Notes: generated by a model from the sequence alone, not told the origin. Shown: positions 36,775 to 46,039, counted from the stretch's first letter. The stretch: 64,000 nucleotides of DNA from a virus (IMGVR_UViG_3300028920_000029:109363-173362); one strand, 5' to 3'. Translations and numbers: made by a program.

Positions 36775-37673
36775 TTAAGTATATCCTCCAACGTATGTAT
36801 TACGTCGTACTTTTGTAGTAATAAGCGCTTTGCAGCTCGAATATGCTCTATTCTATGTTCCCACTCCTTGTCTTTTATGGCCTTTTCTATGGTACCCATT
36901 ATGTCCTGCGGAGTACTATTTTCTTTTAGGCGAATAAAGGATTTTTCTGGTATAAACTTTTCAAGGTTTGGCGCTCCCCAATATATGGGGAGGCACTCAC
37001 TAATTATGGCATCCCAAAATTTTTCGGAAAACCAATTACCTTCAAAAGTATTTTCTATAACCAGTGTATATTTATACGTATTAAGGACGTCATGCTTATT
37101 TGGTATGTCTTTATCCTTCCATTGCTTGTACGCCGATATATTTTTATGTACACATGAATACCTTTTTCCGCCGTATAGGTCATAATCAAAGTTTGAATCG
37201 TGCATCGCGTCAAGTAACCTTAGTCTTAGAGCATGGCCTGAATAGGTATTCCATAATGAGGTTATAAAACATAGTCGATCCTGTCTTTCCTCTTTATTTG
37301 GAATCGTCGCACAAGGTTTAAAACACTCTCCTTTTACATCATAGTATGGAAATACTATCGGTCTGTTTCTCTCCATATCAAAAAACTTATATATAGTATT
37401 ATCTAGATAAGCTTTATCTGCCCACTTACCCCACATTTTATGTCGTTCTGGGGGCTCGTATTGGTGAAGAATAACTTTTTTTAAATTTAAATCCTTTTCT
37501 TTTACACTTCCCCTATTGCCCACACAGTTTGTAACGACAACAAAATCGGCGTTTTTGTGGAACGGAACCGCAGTAATCTTATTGCTATTATACAGCGAAT
37601 ATATCTTCTCTATATACTTCGTGTAGAAAATATCTGTTGATGTCCAATCTGGTACATGACAAATTTTTATCAC
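36771..37673 (-). CDS. GT10 fucosyltransferase-like
   Basis: 300 aa, GTG start. The C-terminal YTLVIENTFEGNWFSEKFWD and CLPIYWGAPNLEKFIPEKSF segments are the donor-binding signature of GT10 alpha-1,3/4-fucosyltransferases. The donor would be GDP-fucose or a related 6-deoxy sugar, which the Gmd and epimerase genes downstream could supply. Confidence 0.85.
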   Translation of the reverse strand: MIKICHVPDWTSTDIFYTKYIEKIYSLYNSNKITAVPFHKNADFVVVTNCVGNRGSVKEKDLNLKKVILHQYEPPERHKMWGKWADKAYLDNTIYKFFDMERNRPIVFPYYDVKGECFKPCATIPNKEERQDRLCFITSLWNTYSGHALRLRLLDAMHDSNFDYDLYGGKRYSCVHKNISAYKQWKDKDIPNKHDVLNTYKYTLVIENTFEGNWFSEKFWDAIISECLPIYWGAPNLEKFIPEKSFIRLKENSTPQDIMGTIEKAIKDKEWEHRIEHIRAAKRLLLQKYDVIHTLEDILK

Positions 37674-38500
37674 TGCTTATCCTCCAATATAAGGCTGTAG
37701 TCTCTTTCTTCGTGCACCGAAGTTGGTGTGTGGCCATAAAAGTTTTTGGTATCTATTTTGTACCCCTTTAAATACTTATCATTTAATGTAGTTAGAGAAA
37801 ACTCCTCATTAGTTCCGTGAGGTGTATACCCCCGTTGCGTAAGGTTGTTTGGAACTGTCATCAAACACGTATGTAAATCAGAAACCATCATAGGTTTTTC
37901 TGAGGTACGTTTACCATTCATCTGTCCTTCCAACGCATTTGGATGTTCAAAGTTTAATGTATTAACTATTTTAGTAAAATACTCCCTCTTATATATGTGG
38001 GAATCTACAGCGTGTGGATAACCCCACTCACCTCGCGGGTCCGACGATCTCCAGTCCCACTTTAAAAAGTCTTTTTCTTCGCAAAAACTTGGCGTAGTTA
38101 CCTTTATTCCTGCAGAATGACTGTACGTAAGCTGCTTACTCATGCGAAGTGACACACACGTTACGTCATCGGTATAGGCTTGTAACAGCAAACTAATATT
38201 GGGTTGTCGAATTACTACGCAATCGTCAACAAACCCAATAATATATTCCCCAGAAAACGACTTCAACATAGCCAAAACCTGAGGTTTAAACTCGCTTTCT
38301 TTTATCCACGTAACTGTTAGATTTTTATTGCTAGCGTATGTATTTATGAGCTTATCATACCCAAGTTTAAATTGGTCATTAGAATACGTATATATAATAC
38401 TAACTTCGGATATTTCTTTAAAGTTATCCTGTATACTTTGTAATAGTAAACTTAACTGCATGGCTCTATCTTTTGAAAATACAAACGCGTCTATACTCAT
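37670..38500 (-). CDS. GT-A type glycosyltransferase
   Basis: 276 aa. MSIDAFVFSKDRAMQLSLLL is a GT2-like start, YIIGFVDDCVV contains a DxD-like metal motif near residue 95. Acts in the same transferase set. Substrates unknown. Confidence 0.75.
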   Translation of the reverse strand: MSIDAFVFSKDRAMQLSLLLQSIQDNFKEISEVSIIYTYSNDQFKLGYDKLINTYASNKNLTVTWIKESEFKPQVLAMLKSFSGEYIIGFVDDCVVIRQPNISLLLQAYTDDVTCVSLRMSKQLTYSHSAGIKVTTPSFCEEKDFLKWDWRSSDPRGEWGYPHAVDSHIYKREYFTKIVNTLNFEHPNALEGQMNGKRTSEKPMMVSDLHTCLMTVPNNLTQRGYTPHGTNEEFSLTTLNDKYLKGYKIDTKNFYGHTPTSVHEERDYSLILEDKQ

Positions 38501-39321
38501 TTTAGCTCCTTTAACGTTACATCCAATTTATCTATATCTCCACAATCGGTGTGTAATGCAAAATCGAACGCGCGGGTTACCATACTCTCATACTTATCTC
38601 TAGGAAAACTTATAAGATACTCAGATAGTTTGTCGACGCTATCGAATTTTCTATAGTCTATAAACAACTCTGATGGAACATACTCTTCTATATTATAGCA
38701 TCCATAGTAAATGGGTACGACCTTAGCCCGAAAGGCATCAAATATTTTTTCTGTGATATACCCATTTGAGTGTTCGGAATGGTAACAATTTTCAAAGCTT
38801 AGGTTATACATATATTTATCTAGCGTTTGTAACTTTGACACAGAGCCTGGAAATGTCTCCTCTTTAGTCTCTCCAACAACCCCCTTATATAATTGTTCTC
38901 CATAAGGAATTTTTCCGTAGCAATCAGCAACTAATTTCTTACTTAGCTTTTTCATGGTATCAAGTCGAAGGTGCGTTATGTCTCCGTTACTATGAGTTGA
39001 TTTTCTATGCCTACACAGTAATATTACCCCTAAAATTTTTTTGTCATACGGAGTATAATTATCCAATGTGTTGGTATATGGAATTGGAAATCCGTGAATT
39101 TTTACCACATTAAAGTTACGCTTGTACTTAATATACAATACGTTATTCCAAGTTATGATACCCTTATACCGCTGCCAAATACTCGTATCGTAGAGCTGAG
39201 GCGATACTGCCATACACTCAACCAAAAACAAATACTTGTTCTTACTTCTGCATTGTGGGGTATCCCCAAAACAAACGTGAGGATTCTCCTCTATTAACTG
39301 TTTCCATCTATCGACTATCAT
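38497..39321 (-). CDS. GT10 fucosyltransferase-like, second copy
   Basis: 274 aa. YMYNLSFENCYHSEHSNGYI then TEKIFDAFRAKVVPIYYGC and EEYVPSELFI is a clear GT10 signature. Distinct in sequence from the copy at 36771-37673, so the two may add fucose-type residues at different places. Confidence 0.87.
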   Translation of the reverse strand: MIVDRWKQLIEENPHVCFGDTPQCRSKNKYLFLVECMAVSPQLYDTSIWQRYKGIITWNNVLYIKYKRNFNVVKIHGFPIPYTNTLDNYTPYDKKILGVILLCRHRKSTHSNGDITHLRLDTMKKLSKKLVADCYGKIPYGEQLYKGVVGETKEETFPGSVSKLQTLDKYMYNLSFENCYHSEHSNGYITEKIFDAFRAKVVPIYYGCYNIEEYVPSELFIDYRKFDSVDKLSEYLISFPRDKYESMVTRAFDFALHTDCGDIDKLDVTLKELK

Positions 39322-39971
39322 TAGTTTTCCTTAGTTAACGATACTAATGTACCGTGATTACTATGCTTGGACGTTTTTTGTACGGAGCACTGCACTCCCA
39401 TCCGCTTACATACGTCATGTATTATAGATTCGTATTCGTGGTCTCTGGGATTTTCTAGTACTAATATGTAGCGGTTAGATAATTGTACCATATTCTCTAC
39501 GAAAGTTACAACCTTTTTTGTACTTAGGTGCATCAACACCGCCTGCGTATATACGAAGTCAAATTTCTTTTTAAAATGTTTGTGCGCCCCAACGACAGAC
39601 ATATCTAACACAGTTATATTCTTCAATACACTTTCCGATATACCGAGTTTTGTTCTGCCAAAATCTATTTGGGACTGCAAAAGTTCACACCCGCATAAAT
39701 CCAACTTATTATTTATTGTATATAGATTTTGAAGATGTTGACCAGACCCACACCCACACTCAAGAACACTAGATACTCCAGTTCTTACAACTTGGTAATA
39801 TAGCTCCTTCCAGTTTGCGCACAAGTTATCATAAAACTTAATATCGTTATCTGCTACAGAAAAGTCCTTAAGTAGCAGCTCCCTAACGGGCTTTATTTCT
39901 TCAAGAATTTGTTTTGAGTACTGATTTGTGTACTCTTCCCATTTATAATCGTCACTTAACTTTTCTTTCAT
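39321..39971 (-). CDS. SAM-dependent methyltransferase
   Basis: 216 aa, class I Rossmann fold: VLECGCGSGQHLQNL (motif I) near residue 67, LCGCELLQSQI (motif II), FDFVYTQAVLMHL (motif IV). Likely methylates a glycan residue or a precursor in this locus. Substrate unknown. Confidence 0.82.
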   Translation of the reverse strand: MKEKLSDDYKWEEYTNQYSKQILEEIKPVRELLLKDFSVADNDIKFYDNLCANWKELYYQVVRTGVSSVLECGCGSGQHLQNLYTINNKLDLCGCELLQSQIDFGRTKLGISESVLKNITVLDMSVVGAHKHFKKKFDFVYTQAVLMHLSTKKVVTFVENMVQLSNRYILVLENPRDHEYESIIHDVCKRMGVQCSVQKTSKHSNHGTLVSLTKEN

Positions 39972-39975
39972 TTAC

Positions 39976-40650
39976 TTACCTCCAACTCCACGAGTTTACA
40001 TAACTAACTAAATCATCTTTGGGCAATTTTTGAATTTTTAGTCTCTCTGCCCTATTACTATGATAGTACTTATTGCCGAACATACCTTCATATTTTCTTG
40101 GGTGGTATAAATGAAATAGCTTTCCAGGTAATTTTTCTACCTTACCGCCTAATTTTACGACTCTATCTATGCGCTCTAAATCTTCTTCTCCCCACTGTAC
40201 CATATTTTCATTTTCACCGCCCATACTAAGATATTGTTTTCTATTAACAAAAACGCACCCTCCAACAGAATCATTGTGCAATGATAAACTTTCTAGTTTT
40301 AACTTATCCAGTGATGATAGCGGTTCTCTTTTCTTATCCCTCGGCACATCTAAAAATTCTCCGCCGTACGGAACCACAATAGTTGTGCCCTTTAAACACA
40401 TATCAATTGCCTCGCGCATACTTTCTAACGCAATAAGCGCGTCAGTATCCATTAGGCATGCCACTGGAGTGGTGGCTTTGTTAAGCATACTGTTTAAATA
40501 TCTCGTTCGGTGAAACGGGCGTTCTGTAACCTCATGTACCATAACCTCTTCGTGTAGTTTAGCCAGGTGAGCCTTAACTATTTCTAAATTTTCTTTTCTG
40601 TCCTCGCTATCTTGTTTGTATGGTATACAAAACGTACACGTTTTACTCAC
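39976..40650 (-). CDS. GT-A glycosyltransferase with galactosyltransferase-like C terminus
   Basis: 224 aa, GTG start. CTFCIPYKQDSEDRKENLEI start, CLMDTDALI (DxD) near residue 68 and CVFVNRKQYLSMGGENENMV QWGEEDLE-type acceptor region as in GT7/chondroitin-type transferases. Substrates unknown. Confidence 0.8.
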   Translation of the reverse strand: MSKTCTFCIPYKQDSEDRKENLEIVKAHLAKLHEEVMVHEVTERPFHRTRYLNSMLNKATTPVACLMDTDALIALESMREAIDMCLKGTTIVVPYGGEFLDVPRDKKREPLSSLDKLKLESLSLHNDSVGGCVFVNRKQYLSMGGENENMVQWGEEDLERIDRVVKLGGKVEKLPGKLFHLYHPRKYEGMFGNKYYHSNRAERLKIQKLPKDDLVSYVNSWSWR

Positions 40651-40651
40651 C

Positions 40652-42523
40652 TTACACTCCCAAGTACCAATCTTTGTGCTTATCTTTTATATAAGACTTT
40701 ATGGCATCTAAGTTTTTGTCGGCAACCGTTGTCCTGCTTGAACCCTTAACTCTCCAAAACAAGGAGGATTCTAAACACTTACCAATTCTCTTAGTTCGCT
40801 TAGCTATCCTTAACCAAAACTCGTAGTCTTCCCAGCCTAATGACATACCTTCATCAAAGCCTCCAACCTTTTCCCACAGTGATTTCCTAAACATAGCCGA
40901 ACAGTTAATAAACGGCCCTTTCCGTATCTTCTCCTCTGAGTATTCTGGCCAATCATAAATCTTATCCGACGAATCAAAACATGTGGAGCTAGTATAAGAT
41001 ACGTCCAGGTTATTGCTTGTAATGTTGTTATAGTTAGCTTTTAGATAGTTAGTCGGCAATATGTCATCCCCATCCACGCACACTATAAACTTATATTTAG
41101 CCTCACTAATACCTCGGTTTCTTGCAGCAGATACTCCCATATTCTTATCTTGTTTTAACAGTCTTATATCCATATCTTTTTCTTTGTCTATGTAGTTTTG
41201 TATAACCTCCACAGACTTATCGGTAGACGCGTCGTCAACCACTATAACTTCGAACTCCATTGTTTTAGAGTTAGCTTTTATAGACTGCAAAGTTTCCTCT
41301 ATGTATTTCTCCTGATTAAAACACGGAACAACAACGGATATTTTATCAACTTGGGGCTTGGATATTACCATAGAAGATATACCTTTCTTTAGCTTTTCAT
41401 CTACTATCTTCTTATACCAATTAGCTGTTTGCTTGGCCATTATCCTTTGATCAAACTTTCTCTTTACCAACTCTTTCCCAGCCATACCTATGCGTTTTCG
41501 AAGGGCTTTATCCTGTATAAGTTTTTCCAAAGCCTTAACCCATCTCAGATGGCACTTTCCTTTTGGAGAAACTAACAGTCCATCCTGGCCATCTGTTATT
41601 GTCCTATTATACGCAGGAACGTCTGACGCGATAACTGGTATACCTAATCCAGCCATCTCTATATATTTAAGATTGGATTTGTTAGAGTTAAACTCGGAAT
41701 CCTTTAACGGACACAGCCCTATGTCTATGTTATATAACCTACTGTAGTGTTCGTATAAGTTCTTCGTCCAGTCAAATCTTTGAAACCTGTCTGGCGGTAA
41801 GTCGTTAAACCCTTCAAAGGTTCCAAACCCACCAAATAGAAACTTAACTTTTGGGTACTTATTAAGTATCTCCTTTATTGCAGATATTATTTGTTGTAGG
41901 TCCTCGCCGTGGCTATGCCCTCCAGTCCATCCTATAACTACATCATCTGTCTCGTAGTTTCTTGGTAGATCATTAAGGTTTCCATATATGCTAAGGTCTA
42001 TTCCATTTGGAATAACTCTAACATTTTTATTCTTGTTTTGTAAAGTTGTCTTAAGTACATCCGTACTTACTGTGACATAGTCTGCGGCCTTAGTCATATT
42101 ATTAAGAACACGTTGAGCATCTGCATTCATAAAAGCATCATAAGCGGGGTTGTCTGGAGCCAGATTCGACAAGTCATCGTCCAGTTCAAACGTATATACG
42201 ATATTAGGATTCTGTTCTTGCATCACCTGGTAAATGTGAGGCTCATAAACTCTCTGAGTACCTATTATTTTAAAGTGGGGATTTTGGTATAGCTGTGCTG
42301 AACACCAGTTAGTTATGGTTATGTTAATATCATCGTAGTGTTCGGTATTTATTGCCCAGGCTAACTGAAGTAATCTATACCATCCGCACGCATTTATACT
42401 ACTTAGTATATATAAAACCTGCATAGCTTTTGGATTACTCTTTAGTATTCCTGGTGCTATGGTTGCTGTTCTACTCTTATCAAACAACACTGTCCAATCT
42501 CTTAAGAATTGAAAGTCCATCAT
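40652..42523 (-). CDS. Two-domain glycosyltransferase, GT4 + GT2
   Basis: 623 aa. Residues about 30-380 are a GT-B enzyme (VIGWTGGHSHGEDL, EMAGLGIPVIAS, NGIDLSIYG). Residues about 395-620 are a GT2 GT-A enzyme (ISVVVPCFNQEKYIEETLQS, VVDDASTDKS, VDGDD). The fusion suggests it adds two sugars in sequence to one growing glycan. First transferase of the locus in transcription order. Confidence 0.9.
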   Translation of the reverse strand: MMDFQFLRDWTVLFDKSRTATIAPGILKSNPKAMQVLYILSSINACGWYRLLQLAWAINTEHYDDINITITNWCSAQLYQNPHFKIIGTQRVYEPHIYQVMQEQNPNIVYTFELDDDLSNLAPDNPAYDAFMNADAQRVLNNMTKAADYVTVSTDVLKTTLQNKNKNVRVIPNGIDLSIYGNLNDLPRNYETDDVVIGWTGGHSHGEDLQQIISAIKEILNKYPKVKFLFGGFGTFEGFNDLPPDRFQRFDWTKNLYEHYSRLYNIDIGLCPLKDSEFNSNKSNLKYIEMAGLGIPVIASDVPAYNRTITDGQDGLLVSPKGKCHLRWVKALEKLIQDKALRKRIGMAGKELVKRKFDQRIMAKQTANWYKKIVDEKLKKGISSMVISKPQVDKISVVVPCFNQEKYIEETLQSIKANSKTMEFEVIVVDDASTDKSVEVIQNYIDKEKDMDIRLLKQDKNMGVSAARNRGISEAKYKFIVCVDGDDILPTNYLKANYNNITSNNLDVSYTSSTCFDSSDKIYDWPEYSEEKIRKGPFINCSAMFRKSLWEKVGGFDEGMSLGWEDYEFWLRIAKRTKRIGKCLESSLFWRVKGSSRTTVADKNLDAIKSYIKDKHKDWYLGV

Positions 42524-42837
42524 TTTTTATTCTTAGCCCCTTTTGACTCATAAAACGTGAGTATCCTATACACCGAGTTCATAGTCTTTGTGAGCATATC
42601 TGGAGATACTTCAAAGTTTCTGGCCCAAACTGGCTTTAATGCCTTCGGGTGTACCCCAGCAAAACTTACGTCATACTTAGTTGTTTCTGGTGAGTATGTT
42701 ATGTAGTGCTGTACCTGTAATCCATTATCTACCGAAAATGCTAATAGGCACTTCATAGCATACATATTATAAAACAACGTTTGAGGTTCAGATTTTTCTT
42801 CTACCGCCTCTTCTTTGCCTATTTTTTCTTTTTCCAC
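42520..42837 (-). CDS. Unknown protein, 105 aa, GTG start
   Basis: Reads (M)EKEKIGKEEAVEEKSEPQT from a GTG with AAAGGAGGG upstream, which overlaps the upstream gene by about 50 bases. Acidic N terminus, then mixed strands and helices. Function unknown. Confidence 0.65.
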   Translation of the reverse strand: MEKEKIGKEEAVEEKSEPQTLFYNMYAMKCLLAFSVDNGLQVQHYITYSPETTKYDVSFAGVHPKALKPVWARNFEVSPDMLTKTMNSVYRILTFYESKGAKNKK

Positions 42838-43117
42838 AACACCCTCCTTTTAAGGCTGAAACTAATTTATTAACTTCTTTTTCATCTAAGCAAACCGCAT
42901 CTGTATACGGATGCCCAGTTGTGATTGTGTTCCATATACACCTAAGAACAAACTTAATATCATAACCTCTACTACGCTTATGTCCGTAACCATAAAAACT
43001 CATATAAGCTTCTTTAGTTTCTGGATCCTTTTCAATCGCTATAATGTGACACCCACAAGAGCACCTTATAAATTTTGACTGTAGTTGTTTTACGGAATAC
43101 ATATTGTTTTTACTCAC
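42788..43117 (-). CDS. Unknown phage-type protein, 109 aa
   Basis: GTG start. SKFIRCSCGCHIIAIEKDPE contains a CxCxC cluster, and CCGKRKNRQRRGGRRKI ends the protein with a strongly basic tail. The CSCGCHI motif is one I associate with small conserved phage proteins of unknown role. Confidence 0.7.
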   Translation of the reverse strand: MSKNNMYSVKQLQSKFIRCSCGCHIIAIEKDPETKEAYMSFYGYGHKRSRGYDIKFVLRCIWNTITTGHPYTDAVCLDEKEVNKLVSALKGGCCGKRKNRQRRGGRRKI

Positions 43118-43439
43118 TTTTCTCTCCCATGATCTTAATATTTTCTATCCCGTACTCCTTCATAACTCGTTTGCAGTCATCACAACAATACCAATGACCA
43201 AATAAATACAAAGTACCTCCTCTTGCCCCATCTCCAGCAGCCTTACAAGCCATTACCTCGGCGTGCCCTTCTTGCTCACATACCGTTTTACATAACTCGT
43301 ATCCCTCACCAGTTTTGCATCCTTGAATATCCCTAGGACAGACCGCAACGTAGTTCTTACAATTATTTCTGCCTACCCAAAACTTACCGTCGTTCTCTAT
43401 TATGGCTAGGGTTTGCTGCTTTTTACAGGTATAGCTCAT
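43110..43439 (-). CDS. Deoxycytidylate deaminase-like protein
   Basis: 109 aa. EGHAEVMAC supplies the zinc His and catalytic Glu, and YCCDDCKRVM the CxxC zinc ligands, with PxC replaced by CxxC as in several deaminases. Short for a dCMP deaminase (usually 150-190 aa) but the catalytic core is complete. Would make dUMP from dCMP for DNA synthesis; a different nucleotide substrate is possible. Confidence 0.78.
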   Translation of the reverse strand: MSYTCKKQQTLAIIENDGKFWVGRNNCKNYVAVCPRDIQGCKTGEGYELCKTVCEQEGHAEVMACKAAGDGARGGTLYLFGHWYCCDDCKRVMKEYGIENIKIMGEKSE

Positions 43440-43741
43440 TTCTTTTTACCTTTTAGTTCGAACCATAGTAGAAATAATATGCAACATCCACAGTGGGCTA
43501 AGTGACTAATGGATGTCTCAGGATCCGTTTTTTCTCCCATCTTCCATGCAGTCAGGTGTCTAAAGAGGGCATTAAAGTACCTCTCTTTTGCGTCAGGTAC
43601 ATATTGCCAATTATCTTTACTATATTTTTTTGCCCCAAAAGTAAGCACTTTTACTATTTCCTGTAAAGGCTCAAACGGTAGTAAGCCCCACATCGGCTTA
43701 CTCTTATCAAGCTTCCTTCCCCGCGATTTTTTCTTTTTCAT
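43436..43741 (-). CDS. dATP/dGTP pyrophosphohydrolase-like (DUF5664)
   Basis: 101 aa. KPMWGLLPFEPLQEIVKVLT then FGAKKYSKDNW, YFNALFRHLTAWKMGE and PETSISHLAHCGCC are the family signature. Members belong to the all-alpha NTP pyrophosphatase group found in phages, some of which help make modified purine DNA. No other base-modification gene is visible here, so the role is open. Confidence 0.82.
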   Translation of the reverse strand: MKKKKSRGRKLDKSKPMWGLLPFEPLQEIVKVLTFGAKKYSKDNWQYVPDAKERYFNALFRHLTAWKMGEKTDPETSISHLAHCGCCILFLLWFELKGKKK

Positions 43742-43745
43742 AACG

Positions 43746-44000
43746 TTAGCCCTCCTTCACTTTTATTAAGCCAGCCTGGTCAAACTCATATATTACATTT
43801 CTTGGTGCGGGCGGATCTTTTCGCATCACAAGTCCCATGTAAGTAATCCCAGGATTCTCGTCAATAAACTTCTTTATTTTTGGATACCACTCCATAAAAC
43901 ATTCTTTGCATATTCTCTTCTCTTTAGTTACTTTACCACAAATGGTACAGTTTCTCATATCAATTTGTAAGTCTTTTGAATCTATCTTACTATCGTCCAC
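43746..44000 (-). CDS. Zinc-finger protein, YvyF-like
   Basis: 84 aa, GTG start. NCTICGKVTKEKRICKECF gives two CxxC pairs, followed by a helical stretch (KIKKFIDENPGITYMGLVMR) as in flagellar-operon YvyF-type proteins. Acts probably as a small DNA- or protein-binding factor; function in a phage is unknown. Confidence 0.65.
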   Translation of the reverse strand: MDDSKIDSKDLQIDMRNCTICGKVTKEKRICKECFMEWYPKIKKFIDENPGITYMGLVMRKDPPAPRNVIYEFDQAGLIKVKEG

Positions 44001-44262
44001 GTTTCTTACCCCACAATATAAAAGCGGTAACTAATAGCATACACGCAAATATGTTAACTATAAGATTAAAAATTATAGGTTTCTTGGGAGCTGCTGTAGC
44101 CACGTATACTAGCATAAGAAACTCCCCTAACCACCACCATAATACAAACACCAGAGATAACCCGTCAACATTCTTAACTTTATATGTATGAATAACTTGT
44201 GGGAGGCCACACGTAGCCAACAAAACTCCCCCAATCCATCCTATAAGTTCAACGAGATCCAT
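43990..44262 (-). CDS. PQ-loop / SemiSWEET-like membrane protein
   Basis: 90 aa with three membrane helices. CGLPQVIHTYKVKNVDGLSL is the PQ-loop motif of SemiSWEET half-transporters, and the length equals a single three-helix unit. SemiSWEETs dimerise to move sugars across membranes. ATG overlaps the upstream stop (TAATG). Its place next to the glycan locus may be meaningful. Confidence 0.8.
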   Translation of the reverse strand: MDLVELIGWIGGVLLATCGLPQVIHTYKVKNVDGLSLVFVLWWWLGEFLMLVYVATAAPKKPIIFNLIVNIFACMLLVTAFILWGKKRGR

Positions 44263-44864
44263 TAGTTCCACCAGGAATCCATATATTTAGCTATGATATT
44301 GAATGCTTTTTTGTAATACTTTTGTCTGTTATACCAATATCTTCGACTTATCCTAATGGCAACTTTAGCGGCGTGACGTTCTTCTTCCTCCGTTTTACAC
44401 TTACTTCTGGTAAACTTACAAGTAACTTCTTTTCCATCTTCAGACGGTATAGTTTTCATATCCAATTCACCGTACTTTTCTTGGTGTAGTTTATAAAGTG
44501 GGGTATCCAGTTCGTCTTCTTCGTGAACCTTTTTGAGGTATGTGGCAGCTAAACGCATAAGTCTTGCGTAAGACTTATTATGAATATGATAACCGTACTT
44601 CGCGTGATGCTTGGCTAACTCTTCCAGACGTTTTTGTATCATTGGAATAAAATATACTGAGGTATCCCAGTCCTCGTTGTTATACATAAAACGAAACCAC
44701 CGAAATGCTCTGGAAAACTTTTCTGGAAATCTGGTAATCTCACACCAAACATCTTTAAAAAATCTTACGACGGCCCACCAACCTCCACCAAAACACCTTT
44801 CTACGCTTTTGGCGAACGTATCTGTTAGAACGACTTTGTATTGCTTATCTTTCTCTTTATGCAA
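44262..44864 (-). CDS. Conserved phage protein of unknown function, TTG start
   Basis: 200 aa, TTG start behind GGAGGAGTAAA. Aromatic-rich N terminus (GGGWWAVVRFFKDVWCEITRF) then a helical body (LEELAKHHAKYGYHIHNKSY). I associate this layout with a phage family without known role. Confidence 0.7.
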   Translation of the reverse strand: MHKEKDKQYKVVLTDTFAKSVERCFGGGWWAVVRFFKDVWCEITRFPEKFSRAFRWFRFMYNNEDWDTSVYFIPMIQKRLEELAKHHAKYGYHIHNKSYARLMRLAATYLKKVHEEDELDTPLYKLHQEKYGELDMKTIPSEDGKEVTCKFTRSKCKTEEEERHAAKVAIRISRRYWYNRQKYYKKAFNIIAKYMDSWWN

Positions 44865-44865
44865 T

Positions 44866-45057
44866 TTACTCCTCCATCAATACATCACAATTAGATTTGG
44901 GTATAGGACAAAACTTAAGTGCCTCTTTACCGTATAAAGTTACTAGATGTTCAAAATACTCCCACTTCGTCAGGTCTTCGTACATCGCACAAATATCGAA
45001 GTTTAAACTTCCTCCATATACCATGTCATCTATTATCCATCTACTACCATCTACCAT
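44866..45057 (-). CDS. Small unknown protein, 63 aa
   Basis: Start at 45057 (MVDGSRWIIDDMVYGGSLNF) with GGAGG eight bases upstream; the GTG nine bases earlier is too close. First gene after the promoter at 45080-45108. Confidence 0.7.
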   Translation of the reverse strand: MVDGSRWIIDDMVYGGSLNFDICAMYEDLTKWEYFEHLVTLYGKEALKFCPIPKSNCDVLMEE

Positions 45058-45079
45058 ATTGACCACCTCCAGTTTATTA

Positions 45080-45108
45080 AGTATACACTAAAACTCCTCT
45101 GATTTCAA
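45080..45108 (-). promoter_or_regulatory. Promoter ahead of the 42-45 kb genes and glycan locus
   Basis: TTGAAA, 17 bases, TATACT; begins about 23 bases before the start of 44866-45057 and overlaps the end of the 49-aa gene. No other clear promoter was found between here and 28.6 kb. Confidence 0.7.
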
Positions 45109-45237
45109 GTTATTTTTTAACATTTTTCGTACGCGTTTTCGGCCCTTTTTCTTAAAATATCGCTTTGACTTTGTGTGCGCTTCCTCTGGGTGGGACGGTC
45201 GTTTAGCTGTATATAATTTATTTATGCTTTTTGCCAC
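45088..45237 (-). CDS. Small, very basic protein, 49 aa
   Basis: GTG start at 45237 ((M)AKSINKLYTAKRPSHPEEA) with AAAGGAG upstream, overlapping the nuclease gene's end in another frame. Lys/Arg-rich C terminus (RYFKKKGRKRVRKMLKNN) suggests nucleic-acid binding. Confidence 0.6.
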   Translation of the reverse strand: MAKSINKLYTAKRPSHPEEAHTKSKRYFKKKGRKRVRKMLKNNLKSEEF

Positions 45238-46039
45238 CAGTTTTTCTCCTTTTAGTATACCTATCACACGAACTTCTAAAATAGCAGGTTGCACAAGACG
45301 CCTCTTTTTTGTGGTAAACCTTTGTTGTTTCAATGGCGTGTATAACATCAATAAGCTTGTTAAACTTATCTACCCTACTTTCCTTTGCTGAAGCTAACTC
45401 TTTCTTATTTATTTTCTTATTTAAAAACATATACATAAAACTCATGTCTCGGTCAAAGATTAAAGTATACAACATTACCTGAAAATTGTTTGTCCAACTC
45501 TTTTTGAACGACGTAATATTTTGAGTTTTAAAATCTATTACCAATCCTGGAGCTATGTATAGGTCTATCTTTCCGTTTACCAATATATGACTATATCTCT
45601 CCCACTCTTTGTGTAGTCTATTTTTTGGGAGGGTTGTGGCCAAGTCTCCTATACTAATAGAAAATTGTTTCTCTGGCTCTATCTTTGCGGAGTATAGTTT
45701 GTTATCTACTACCCAAGATACATACGGTCTAACGTAGTTGTTCACTATCATATAGTATGGCATAAGTCCTTTTGTATTTTTAGAGTACTGACCGTGTCTT
45801 TGTATGGCAATACTCTGTCCCTTAGTTAATATTTTCTTAAATAGGTCATCCGTATTATCTGCGAAGTTTTGGGTTAACAACCACCTATTAAGATCCTCTA
45901 AGACCTTATGTACTAATCCGCCAAATACCATACCCTTACTCGGAGCACTTTGCTGACGCTTTAAGTACTTTAAACTGTATCCGTATGGGCAGTTTAACCA
46001 TTGCTCTATCTTAGTTGCAGATATCTTAGTTATAGCCAT
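45218..46039 (-). CDS. PD-(D/E)XK nuclease, Cas4/RecB-like
   Basis: 273 aa. GKIDLYIAPGLVIDFKTQ gives the D...DxK active site near residue 165; CPYGYSLKYL near the N terminus and CATCYFRSSC near the C terminus are the four cysteines expected for an iron-sulfur cluster of Cas4/AddB-type exonucleases. Located just after SbcC/SbcD, so a role in phage DNA end processing or recombination is likely. Confidence 0.85.
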   Translation of the reverse strand: MAITKISATKIEQWLNCPYGYSLKYLKRQQSAPSKGMVFGGLVHKVLEDLNRWLLTQNFADNTDDLFKKILTKGQSIAIQRHGQYSKNTKGLMPYYMIVNNYVRPYVSWVVDNKLYSAKIEPEKQFSISIGDLATTLPKNRLHKEWERYSHILVNGKIDLYIAPGLVIDFKTQNITSFKKSWTNNFQVMLYTLIFDRDMSFMYMFLNKKINKKELASAKESRVDKFNKLIDVIHAIETTKVYHKKEASCATCYFRSSCDRYTKRRKTGGKKHK

